Of a stretch of 64,000 nucleotides of DNA, positions 21,462-29,400 are shown piece after piece. Under the pieces are notes generated by a model. That model saw nothing but the letters and a program-made list of their open reading frames with translations, did no database searches and was not told where the DNA came from. How positions within the stretch are numbered: the first letter of the stretch is position 1; every line of letters starts with the position of its first letter. Source of the stretch: Rheinheimera baltica DSM 14885 (GTDB lineage: Bacteria; Pseudomonadota; Gammaproteobacteria; Enterobacterales; Alteromonadaceae); the NCBI RefSeq assembly GCF_000425345.1, contig NZ_AUDG01000007.1, positions 1 to 64,000 of the forward strand. The letters are read 5' to 3'. The translations under genes and the position numbers were made by a program.

Positions 21462-21794
21462 ATGCAAAAAATTAGCTTATTAACGCTGACTGTTATCGCC
21501 ACCGCGGCATTAACTGCAGAGCGGTTTGTAACAGGTGCCGGTGTTACCTCAACTGCGGCAGGTAATAGCTTGGGCGTAACCCGCTCTGATGCTGCTGTAG
21601 GCGAAGCGGCACCAGTTGATGTGATCGGCACTGCTGTTGTTGTTGCCGGCGGCGCTGTTGCTGTCGATGGACTCGTGGAGGTAGGTGCTGATGGAAAAGC
21701 GGTGGCTAAGACCGCTGGCGTTACTGTCGGCCGCGCTTTAACAGCCGCCGCCGTTGATGGTGACCGGATTGAAGTTTTATTGATTCCTAACTAA
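21462..21794 (+). CDS. Capsid decoration/cement protein (DUF2190-like)
   Basis: This 110-residue protein, rich in Ala, Val and Gly, fits the DUF2190-type head decoration family: TAERFVTGAGVTSTAAGNSL, then GEAAPVDVIGTAVVVAGGAV and ALTAAAVDGDRIEVLLIP. Such trimeric cement proteins sit on the capsid surface, which agrees with its place directly before the major capsid gene. The 10-bp gaps on both sides keep it within one unit. Confidence 0.82.
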   Translation: MQKISLLTLTVIATAALTAERFVTGAGVTSTAAGNSLGVTRSDAAVGEAAPVDVIGTAVVVAGGAVAVDGLVEVGADGKAVAKTAGVTVGRALTAAAVDGDRIEVLLIPN

Positions 21795-21804
21795 GGGGAA
21801 AACC

Positions 21805-22737
21805 ATGCCACAAATGAATAATGGTCAGGTACGGGTAATTGACCCAATCCTGACAACACACGCCCAGGGCTACAAACAACCAACGTTAGTAGGCTCTAAA
21901 TTGTTTCCTCGTGTACCTGTTGGCCAGCGCGGCGGCCAGGTTATTGAGTTCGGTAAAGAAGCATTTTTACTATACAACGCACGGCGCGCACCTGGCGCAG
22001 GTACCAAACGGGTGCAATTCGGTTATCAGGGCAAGCCGTATGCTCTGTTGTCTGATTCACTGGAAGGCGTGGTTCCGCGCGAACACATCGGGGAAGCAGC
22101 TGTTCCTGGCATTAAACTTGGCCAACGCGCGACCAATAACGTGATGCGCAGTCTGATGTTAGCTCTGGAACACGAACAGGCTGCTTTAGCCCGTAACCCT
22201 GCTAATTACGATGCAAACCACAAAGTCGACTTAGCGGCGACAAAATGGAGTAATCCCGACAATAGCCCGTCAGATGACATTGAAACCGGCAGAGAAGCTA
22301 TCCGCGCCAGTATCGGTGTTTACCCTAACGTGGTGCTGTTGTCAGCCAAAGCTTTTGCAGCAGCTAAAAACAACCCGCATATCGTTGAACGCTTTAAGTA
22401 CACCTCTAAAGAATCAATCACTGCAGAAATGCTAGCCAGCCTTTGGGATGTTCCTGAAGTGGTTGTTGGTGGTGCGGTGGTAGCTGATCAGCAGTCAGGT
22501 GATTTCTCTGATGTATGGGGTAACGACGTCGTAATGGCTTACGTTGCGGCTGAATCGGGCGACTTGAACATTGAAGAACCGTCTTTCGGCTACACCTATA
22601 CCCTGGATGGCAACCCGCTGGTTGAACAAGCCTACTACGAAAACAATGCCAAGAGCTGGATGTACCCGGTGACGTATGAACGCAGCCCGGTACTAAGCGG
22701 CATTACCGCCGGCTATTTAATGCAAAACGTGGTGTAA
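21805..22737 (+). CDS. Major capsid protein
   Basis: This 310-residue protein is placed as the main head subunit: size, position after the protease and decoration genes, and a sequence type I associate with HK97-fold capsid proteins of Mu-like and siphoviral phages (GYKQPTLVGSKLFPRVPVGQ near residues 22-41, then VIEFGKEAF and KRVQFGYQGKPYALLSDSL). The later part contains VVVGGAVVADQQSGDFSDVW and the C-terminal VTYERSPVLSG. AAGGGGAAA lies before ATG 21805. Confidence in function is high, in exact family lower. Confidence 0.88.
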   Translation: MPQMNNGQVRVIDPILTTHAQGYKQPTLVGSKLFPRVPVGQRGGQVIEFGKEAFLLYNARRAPGAGTKRVQFGYQGKPYALLSDSLEGVVPREHIGEAAVPGIKLGQRATNNVMRSLMLALEHEQAALARNPANYDANHKVDLAATKWSNPDNSPSDDIETGREAIRASIGVYPNVVLLSAKAFAAAKNNPHIVERFKYTSKESITAEMLASLWDVPEVVVGGAVVADQQSGDFSDVWGNDVVMAYVAAESGDLNIEEPSFGYTYTLDGNPLVEQAYYENNAKSWMYPVTYERSPVLSGITAGYLMQNVV

Positions 22738-22768
22738 ACAGCTAGCCCATTAACGTGTGTTGATAAGC

Positions 22769-22790
22769 CCCGGCTGCCTGTTCAGCCGGG
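22769..22790 (+). terminator. Hairpin after major capsid gene
   Basis: CCCGGCTG (22769-22776) pairs with CAGCCGGG (22783-22790) around a 6-nt loop. There is no T-run, so it may attenuate or stabilise the 3' end of the abundant capsid message rather than end transcription. Confidence 0.5.
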
Positions 22791-22806
22791 TGCAGAGGTA
22801 ACAAAA

Positions 22807-23217
22807 ATGAGACAGTTTCATATAAATAGCCCAATAAAGCTGTTGCTTAAAAGCGGCTTATTGGGATTGCCAACAGAAGTGGCTGAGCCATTTTTGCTGT
22901 CTGGCAGCCTGGTACCCGTTCTTTCTGGAAATGAGGCTGACGAGCTGGCTGCCATTGAGCAGCAAAAAGCCCTTACTGAAGAGCTGACTGCTGCAAATGC
23001 CACGCTGCAGGAACAGCTTGCCGCGTTACAGGCAGAAGTAGCTGGCAAATTAAAAAAGATCGCAGCTGGCGAAGAATCCAGACTGCAAGCTGAGCAGGCA
23101 GCCAAAGCAGCTGCAGAGGCCCAAATTTCTGCAGAGGCAGAAGTTGCCAGGCTGCAGGCCGAGCTTAAAGCCGCGACCGCTAAAGCGCCGGCTAAAACCG
23201 ATAGCAAACCAAAGTAA
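22807..23217 (+). CDS. Coiled-coil protein after capsid gene, unknown
   Basis: This 136-residue protein has a short N-terminal globular part (HINSPIKLLLKSGLLGLPTE) and then an Ala/Gln/Glu-rich coiled coil over about residues 48-125 (LTEELTAANATLQEQLAALQ). It ends in a basic Lys/Pro tail. It has no recognised family; place and shape suggest a head-assembly accessory. The ribosome site GAGGTAAC precedes ATG 22807. Confidence 0.65.
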   Translation: MRQFHINSPIKLLLKSGLLGLPTEVAEPFLLSGSLVPVLSGNEADELAAIEQQKALTEELTAANATLQEQLAALQAEVAGKLKKIAAGEESRLQAEQAAKAAAEAQISAEAEVARLQAELKAATAKAPAKTDSKPK

Positions 23218-23227
23218 GGAGCTGATC

Positions 23228-23551
23228 ATGGCCGAGCAGTTAATACAGCCAAAAATAACCGGGTATCGCCAGTTAAATGACGAAGAAGCCCAGTTAATGA
23301 ATCTGGTTAAAGCGAAAGGCCAGGAGTTTGGCGCCTTGCTTAATAAAGTTGAAACCTACCTGGCCGCGCAGCGCCTTGATGCTGAGCGCGTAAGCGCTGG
23401 CCCTGAAGGTACTGATTGCGATACTGGCAAAGCCGAACTGGCACGCATTGAAGCTGCGCAGCCAGGCCGCTGGTTGAACATTGGCCGCACTGATTTGCAA
23501 ACCGGTGTAATGGCCGTTATTCGTGCCATTGCGCAGCCGGGTGGATTTTAA
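23228..23551 (+). CDS. Candidate Acb2/Tad1-like cyclic-nucleotide sponge (anti-CBASS)
   Basis: This 107-residue protein has two conserved blocks. Residues 12-31 are GYRQLNDEEAQLMNLVKAKG; residues 81-107 follow RW..IGRTDLQTGVMA..RA.AQP..F. This matches, from memory, the two-helix Acb2/Tad1 hairpin domain. Acb2, first described from Pseudomonas aeruginosa phages, and Tad1 bind and hide cyclic nucleotide or gcADPR signals of CBASS and Thoeris immunity. Between the blocks is a variable, less ordered part (52-75). ATG 23228 has AAGGAG 6 nt upstream; the longer start at 23144 is rejected since it runs through the previous gene. It sits among head genes, which is odd for a defence inhibitor. Which ligand it binds, if any, is unknown. 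Confidence 0.7.
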   Translation: MAEQLIQPKITGYRQLNDEEAQLMNLVKAKGQEFGALLNKVETYLAAQRLDAERVSAGPEGTDCDTGKAELARIEAAQPGRWLNIGRTDLQTGVMAVIRAIAQPGGF

Positions 23552-23553
23552 CC

Positions 23554-24057
23554 ATGTATATCAGCCTAGCGCAGTTAGCCGCCCGCCCTGGTGCACAGGA
23601 ACTTGCCCAAGTGGCCACACCGGCGCAATCGCGGGTAGTGAATACCGATTTAATGCTGGCCACGCTAAACGGTGCAGACCGCAGCGCCTGGCCTGCTGAT
23701 GAAATCGCTGTTGCTGATGCAGCCCTGGCGCGCATTAACGACGCCATTGCTGATGCCGTAGCGATGATAGACGGCTTTCTTGGCCGCCGTGGTTACCTGC
23801 CGCTTAACCCGGTACCGGGCATTGTTACCACCTGGTGCCGGGCTATTACCCGGTACTTTTTGCACCAGGACAGATTAAAGGCCGACGACAAAGACACCAT
23901 TACGCGCGACTACAAAGACGCGCAGCGGTTATTGCAGTTGACGGCCGAAGGCAAGTTTAGCCTGGGCGGCGATGATGCGGTGGTTACCACGGGTGCCGGT
24001 GAGCCGGAGTTTACCCAGGGTAGCACGACGTTTCGTGACGCGTTAAAGGATTACTGA
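23554..24057 (+). CDS. Head-tail connector (DUF1320, Mu gp36-like)
   Basis: This 167-residue protein matches DUF1320 (Mu gp36): ALARINDAIADAVAMIDGFL at about residues 60-79, GRRGYLPLNPVPG, TTWCRAITRYFLHQDRL and the DYKDAQRLLQLTAEGKFSLG block. Members are probable head completion or adaptor proteins of the gp6 type. It lies 2 nt after the sponge-like gene, and its stop overlaps the next start by 1 nt. Confidence 0.88.
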   Translation: MYISLAQLAARPGAQELAQVATPAQSRVVNTDLMLATLNGADRSAWPADEIAVADAALARINDAIADAVAMIDGFLGRRGYLPLNPVPGIVTTWCRAITRYFLHQDRLKADDKDTITRDYKDAQRLLQLTAEGKFSLGGDDAVVTTGAGEPEFTQGSTTFRDALKDY

Positions 24058-24482
24058 TGCTGGATACCACTCTGATAGAACAACGCTTGCGCGATGCGGT
24101 GCCCATGTATCAAACGGTAGAGGGGGCAGCAGATTACGCAGCAGTGCGGTCGCTAAGCGATTTTCGTACGCCTAGCGCGTATGTGGTGCTGGCAGAAGAA
24201 CGTGGCAGCCAGGATAAAACCGCGCGTGATGTGCAACAAGCGACCGCCGTGTTTGGCGTAATTACCGCCGTGCGTAACTACCGCAGTGGCAACGGCGAGC
24301 AGCAACTGGATGACGCAAGAACCCTGGTTAAAGCAGCGCGTGCTGCGCTGGTTGGCTGGGGCCCGCAAAGCCGCGAGTTTTTCGCCTGTGCTTGGGTGCA
24401 AGGCGATGTAATGGACTACGACGAAAACACCCTGCTTTGGATTGATGTGTTTGAAACCACTTACTTTGTAAACGGAGCCTGA
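24057..24482 (+). CDS. Tail terminator-like protein (Mu gp37/DUF1834-like)
   Basis: This 141-residue protein is in the Mu gp37 slot. FGVITAVRNYRSGNGEQQLD (residues 67-86), LVKAARAALVGWGP and the final VFETTYFVNG fit the family of tail terminator or tail completion proteins. It is coupled by 1-nt overlap to DUF1320 and followed by a small basic protein gene after 2 nt. Confidence 0.78.
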   Translation: MLDTTLIEQRLRDAVPMYQTVEGAADYAAVRSLSDFRTPSAYVVLAEERGSQDKTARDVQQATAVFGVITAVRNYRSGNGEQQLDDARTLVKAARAALVGWGPQSREFFACAWVQGDVMDYDENTLLWIDVFETTYFVNGA

Positions 24483-24484
24483 AA

Positions 24485-24655
24485 ATGAGCAAAAAACCTG
24501 ACCAGGCAGAGGCCAGCGCCGCTGCTGTAACAGAAACCCGCGTAACAACTGAGCCGAAAAAAACGGCACCGGTTGTTAAAACTGACAACAGCAAGAATGG
24601 GCACCTGGCGGCACGCCGCGCGGCCCGTGCTAAAGCGCACAAGGAGAAAAACTAA
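24485..24655 (+). CDS. Small Lys/Ala-rich protein (56 aa)
   Basis: This 56-residue protein is disordered-looking, with an Ala/Thr-rich first half and a basic end (HLAARRAARAKAHKEKN). It has ATG 24485 and stop 24653-24655, and overlaps the tail tube start by 1 nt. It occupies the slot of the small DUF2635/gp38-type protein of Mu-like phages. Tight packing on both sides supports it being a gene. The function is unknown. Confidence 0.65.
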   Translation: MSKKPDQAEASAAAVTETRVTTEPKKTAPVVKTDNSKNGHLAARRAARAKAHKEKN

Positions 24656-25596
24656 TGGGCGAGCGTATTTTTGAGCAGGATACCTGCGTATTGGCAGCCG
24701 TTGAAACCACTTATGGTACCGACGCTGCCCCCACGGCTGCGGCTAATGCTATGCGTGTTAAAGCTGACATGACGTTGTTAGATGGCGACCAGGAAGCGCT
24801 GGAGTTTGATGCCGGGCGCGGTGGTAGCAAAGGCAGCATTCAGCGCAACAAGCGTATTACCGGCACCTTAACGGCCTATGTGGCTGGCAGTGGCGCAGTA
24901 GATACGCCGCCGGCCATTGCACCACTGCTGCAAGCTGCAGGCTTAAAAGCCACCATTACCGCTGCTGAAAAAGTGGTGTATACCCCGGTGTCGACCGACC
25001 ATGACAGCGCCACTTTGCACGTGTACCGCGGCAAAATTAAACACCCTATGGTGGGTGCACGCTGCAATATGGAAGTAAACCTGGGCACCAGTGCGCTGCC
25101 AAAATTTACTTTTAATAACCTGATTGGTTTGTTTGTTGACCCAACTCAAGCCGGCGCATTCCAGAACTGTGATTATTCTGGTTTTACCACGCCGATGAAA
25201 ACTGATCCGGTATCTATTACCACTATGGAACTGTTTGGCCAGGCCGTGAATATGTCTGATTTGGTGTTCCGCCTGGGCAACAACGTGGTGTACCGCAGCG
25301 TTACCAATGACGAAAGCGTGCAAATTGTGGCGCGTATGCCGCAAATTGAGATCACCTTTGAAGAGCCGCTGTTGGCAGATTTTAACTGGTGGGAGCGGCT
25401 TTCAACATTCGGCGCCCTGGCGTACCAGATAGGCCAGGACGTGGTAGACGACGGCAATATTTTTGAGCTGGCAATACCTAACCTGCAGCTAAACAGCATT
25501 ACCCCCGCGATAGTGGATGGCATTAGCCATTTACGTTGTGTGTTGGATGTAGTGCCAACTGCGCGTGATAACGACTTTGAAATGACGTTCCGCTAA
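24655..25596 (+). CDS. Tail tube protein
   Basis: This 313-residue protein has the look of siphoviral major tail proteins found after gp37-like genes in transposable siphophages: DTCVLAAVETTYGTDAAPTA near the start, GRGGSKGSIQRNKRITGTLT, APLLQAAGLKATI, then TLHVYRGKIKHPMVGARCNM and FTFNNLIGLFVDPTQAG. It polymerises into the tail tube around the tape measure. No sheath gene accompanies it, so the tail should be non-contractile. Confidence 0.85.
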   Translation: MGERIFEQDTCVLAAVETTYGTDAAPTAAANAMRVKADMTLLDGDQEALEFDAGRGGSKGSIQRNKRITGTLTAYVAGSGAVDTPPAIAPLLQAAGLKATITAAEKVVYTPVSTDHDSATLHVYRGKIKHPMVGARCNMEVNLGTSALPKFTFNNLIGLFVDPTQAGAFQNCDYSGFTTPMKTDPVSITTMELFGQAVNMSDLVFRLGNNVVYRSVTNDESVQIVARMPQIEITFEEPLLADFNWWERLSTFGALAYQIGQDVVDDGNIFELAIPNLQLNSITPAIVDGISHLRCVLDVVPTARDNDFEMTFR

Positions 25597-25657
25597 CTAA
25601 CCGCGTTTCATTCCGGCAAGGATGCCACCACCCAAATTTGAAAGAGAGTTTTACATT

Positions 25658-26086
25658 ATGAAAATTAAAGCATCTGCCTTAGCACAACAATTATTCAAAA
25701 CTTTGGTGTCTGTGGTGTTTCCAACTGACCAGTTAAACGACAAGGGTGAAACAGTTTACGCCACTGCTAAGTTTGTCGGCCATTTCCGTGCGGTGCCGGT
25801 AAGCGATGCCCAGGCTGATATGGACAAGTTAAAAGCGTTGCGTGACGCCGGTGACCATGTAGGCATGATTGGCGTAGAAGCCAAGCGTGTTGAGCAGTGT
25901 TTTGTTGGTTTTGAACCGGTACCAGGGCAAGAGTTTCCGATTACCGACGACAACGATCAGCCGCTGACAAATACCCCTGACAACATCAAGTTGTTGTTGA
26001 ATAGCCGTGAAGTGCGTGATGCGGTGCGTAAGGCATTTGAAACTGCGCGCAGCAGCGATGTACTGGAAAAAAACTTACAGAAGTAG
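25658..26086 (+). CDS. Tail assembly chaperone, short form (G-like)
   Basis: This 142-residue protein sits between the tube and tape-measure genes, where siphophages carry a chaperone made in a short and a frameshifted long form. The sequence has KASALAQQLFKTLVSVVF near the start and ends LEKNLQK at TAG 26084-26086. I used ATG 25658, with GAAAGAGAG upstream; the earlier ATG at 25622 lacks a good site. The last codons hold an A AAA AAC slip site. Confidence 0.8.
   Translation: MKIKASALAQQLFKTLVSVVFPTDQLNDKGETVYATAKFVGHFRAVPVSDAQADMDKLKALRDAGDHVGMIGVEAKRVEQCFVGFEPVPGQEFPITDDNDQPLTNTPDNIKLLLNSREVRDAVRKAFETARSSDVLEKNLQK
26068..26074 (+). promoter_or_regulatory. -1 ribosomal frameshift site A_AAA_AAC
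   Basis: In the chaperone frame the heptamer reads gaA AAA AAC, the classic -1 slippery type, 12 bases before the first base of the zero-frame stop (26084). The -1 frame stays open for another 123 codons and encodes a sensible domain, so the slip is probably real. Confidence 0.75.
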
Positions 26087-26445
26087 CGCATTGGTGGGCT
26101 GGCGGTAAAGCCAAGAACGGCCAACGCTGTGCAGAAGCACTGCAGGCCGCCGGTGCACCGGCTGAAGTAATTGAAAAGGTAGCAAAGCAGCAAGCGGCGC
26201 TACCTGACATTCAGCCGGCTAACCAGTTAATTGTCAGCCTGTTTTTTACCTGCGCTACACAATGGAATTATGCCGGCATGGCTGGCGTTCGAGTGGGCCT
26301 GAACTACCCGGCTGTTGATGTACGGATATCAAAAATACCTGACTATGTTGAGCTGCCACTGCACCTGCAGAGTGATGTATGGCAAGGCTTAGCGGTAATG
26401 GAACGCGCCTGTTTAACGGTTTGGAGTGAGCAAAGCAATGAGTGA
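26074..26445 (+). CDS. Chaperone T extension reached by -1 frameshift (DUF1799-like)
   Basis: This is about 123 residues read in -1 after the slip site, with no good start of its own: LTEVAHWWAGGKAKNGQRCA, then QLIVSLFFTCATQWNYAGMA, GVRVGLNYPAVDVRISKIP and a helical end. The Q.N..GMAGVRVGLNY part resembles DUF1799 proteins placed before tape measures. The fused form would be about 261 residues. It ends at TGA 26443-26445 and overlaps the tape-measure start by 8 nt. Confidence 0.75.
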   Translation, partial: LTEVAHWWAGGKAKNGQRCAEALQAAGAPAEVIEKVAKQQAALPDIQPANQLIVSLFFTCATQWNYAGMAGVRVGLNYPAVDVRISKIPDYVELPLHLQSDVWQGLAVMERACLTVWSEQSNE

Positions 26446-29400
26446 TTTAGCGTTAGCCATTAAACTGACCACCGAGGGTGGCCAGATTGTTGTAAAAGAG
26501 CTGACGCACATTGGCCAGGCTGCAGGCACTACCAATAAAGAACTGATTAACACCGGCGCGGCCGGTACCGCCGCTAAAAAAGGCTTTGACGATGCCGCGG
26601 GCGGTGCTAATGCGTTAAACGGCTACATGAACACCCTGAAAACCACTGCCGCGTTGGTTATCGGCAGTTTTTCAGCCATGCAACTGATAGACACCGCCGA
26701 CAACTGGGGCCAGATGGCGTCCCGTATTCGCCAGGCTACCGAATCGAGCGAAGAATACAACTATGTGCAACAGCGCATGGTGGATTCTGCCAACGACACC
26801 TACCGCAGTATTACTGAAACCCGCGAAGGCTTTGTAATGATGTCGCCCATTTTGCGCGATATGAACTACAACCTGAGCCAGAGCATAGACATTGTTGATA
26901 GCTTTAGCGCCTTGCTTGTAACCAATGCGGCCAACGCCGAACGCGGTGCAAGCGCCCAGGCTGCACTGACCAAAAGTATACAGTCAGGCAGAATTGAAGC
27001 CGACGCCTGGCAAACTATCTTTGGCGTAATGCCGTCTATTTTAAACAACATTACTAACGCAACCGGCAAAACCGGCGCAGAGTTACGCCAGTTGGGGGTT
27101 AGCGGCAAGCTAAGTATCACCGATTTAACCAACGCGTTATTGCTGGGCTATGAAGCAAACCTTAAAGCCGTTGAAGACATGCCAACCACGGTTCGGGATG
27201 CCATGACGAAGTTCAACAATGTATTTAGCAATTACATTGGCATTCAGAACGAAGCGAAAGGGACTACGGCCGCACTGGCAGATGGCATTGTATATCTGTC
27301 TGAGAACCTGGACACATTGGTAACTATTGCCGGTGGCGTGCTAGCTGCAGCAATAACCAGATATACAGCGTTAACCGTTATTGCTACTGGTAAAACGTTA
27401 ATTGATATAAGCGCTAAACAGGCGGCAAGTGCTCAAGCGTTGAGGTTGGCACAGGCGCAAGCAATACAAACTAAGGCTACGCTGGTACAGGTAACTGCAC
27501 AGTCAACTTATGCTGCTGGTAGCGCCCAAGTAATTGCGGCCACTGCAGCACATGAAGCAGCAGTAAAACGATTAACAATAGCGCAGTCTGCTCATGCCAC
27601 CGTAGGCCGTAGTGTGTTGGGTTTGCTTGGAGGCCCGGCAGGTTTGGCGTTAATGGCTGGCGTAGCCGCTACTGCTTTCTTAACATTCTATGAGTCATCA
27701 GAAGATGTTCGGGCATCATTAACCGACCTGCAGCAACCTTTAGATCAGCTGATTGATAAATACCAGAAGTTGAACGACGATCAGCGTGCAGCTGCTTTGG
27801 TTAAATGGGCCGATGCTGAGCAACAAGCGATTGTTGATACAAATGTGGCGTTTCAAGACCTTATTAAGTCATTTGGCAGTTGGAAATTTACCGGGCTTAA
27901 TACTGAAGAACGCAGCGGCCTTGTGCGGGAACTTGCTGCTGCTAAGCAAGCTGGTGAATCACTGACGCCTATCTTAAAACGGGTTGGAGAAGAGGCAGGA
28001 GTATCACCTAATACCATTGAAGACTGGGTTAAACTTGCTGGCAAGTTTGCTGATAATAAAGCCGCTGCAGAACAGGCCGCCAAGGCTATTAAAGCAGTTA
28101 ACGAGGCAAGCGCTGCCCCTGCAGCAGAAGTTAAAGCCAACTTACCAACTGAAGAGAACAAAGAATTAGAAAAAGCGCTGCTGGGTGTTTACAACGCCCA
28201 GCTGCTTAATGCCACTGCAGTTGATGACTACGGCGCGTCGTTAGATGGTATTGATCTGGAGCTGTTTAAAGCCGAGTTTATCGCCGCTGCAAAACTGCCA
28301 GCAGATGCGGCAGCTGCCATTAAACGCTTTGCACAACAAGCCCAAACAGCACAAGCCAATGCAGCCAGCAATACCTACAGCAAAGAGCTGCAGGCACAAA
28401 TTGCGCTGCTGGATATAAAGTTAACAAAAGGCCAAGCGGAGTACGAACTGCAAAAAGCCCTGGCACAGTTTACCGGTGCTGATCCTGCCCGCTTAAAGCA
28501 GTTAGAAGACGAACTGCAGCTACTGCAACAAAAGCAGGCACTGAGCGCAGACAGTGACACATTAGCTAACTTAGAAAAAGAAAATGACTTGCTCATGGTG
28601 CGCCTGGCCCAGGGCGAAAAAGAATACGAAATTCAAAAAGCACTGGCAGCACTTAAAGGCGCTGATCCTGCAGTGCTTGAAGCAATAGAAGCTGAACTGC
28701 GTTTACGCCAGGACTTAACGAACCAAATTAGCATTAGTGAAGAAATTACCAGTGGTGCTTTCAATAAGGCGCTGGATGAAATGTCGGCGCTTTCATCGGC
28801 TGGAAATAGCTTTGGTGATGCGCTAACACAAGCGTTTGGCCGTGTTGCGCAGCAGATTGATGGCATGGCTGCTGCTCAGGTGAACTACAACCAGAAGCTG
28901 GATGAACTGAAGAAAAAGCGTAAAGAAGTTGAAGCGCTAGAAGCTAATGACCCAGCCCGTGCTAAAGCGCTAATTGATATTAAGAACAAAGAGGCAGCGT
29001 TAACTAAAGAAAACTTCCAGGCGCAGCTGGGGCAATTCTCCGCATTGTCAGGCGCAGCAAGCCAGATGTTTGGCGAGCAGAGTAAAGAGCGGGAAGCGTT
29101 ACATAAACTGGAAATGGCATTTGGTGTAGCAGAAATTGCAATGTCGATGCAAAAAGCCGGTGCCAATGCGTTAACGGCCATAACCAGCGCTTTTAGTGCG
29201 CCGTTCCCGCTGAACTTTGCTGCCGGTGCCGCAATGATAGCAATTATGGCCGGGCTGGGTGTATTCAGTGGCGGCAGTTCTGCCAGTGTCCCTAGCGCTG
29301 CCGATAGACAAGCAAGCCAAGGTACCGGCACGGTATTTGGCGACACTGATGCGAAGTCGGAATCTATCGCTAATGCGCTCGAGCGCATCGAGTCGCTTGA

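Noticed and set aside
26087-26440. Region after the chaperone stop read as a broken gene
   Set aside because: The A_AAA_AAC heptamer and open -1 frame explain it as programmed frameshifting, not a mutation.
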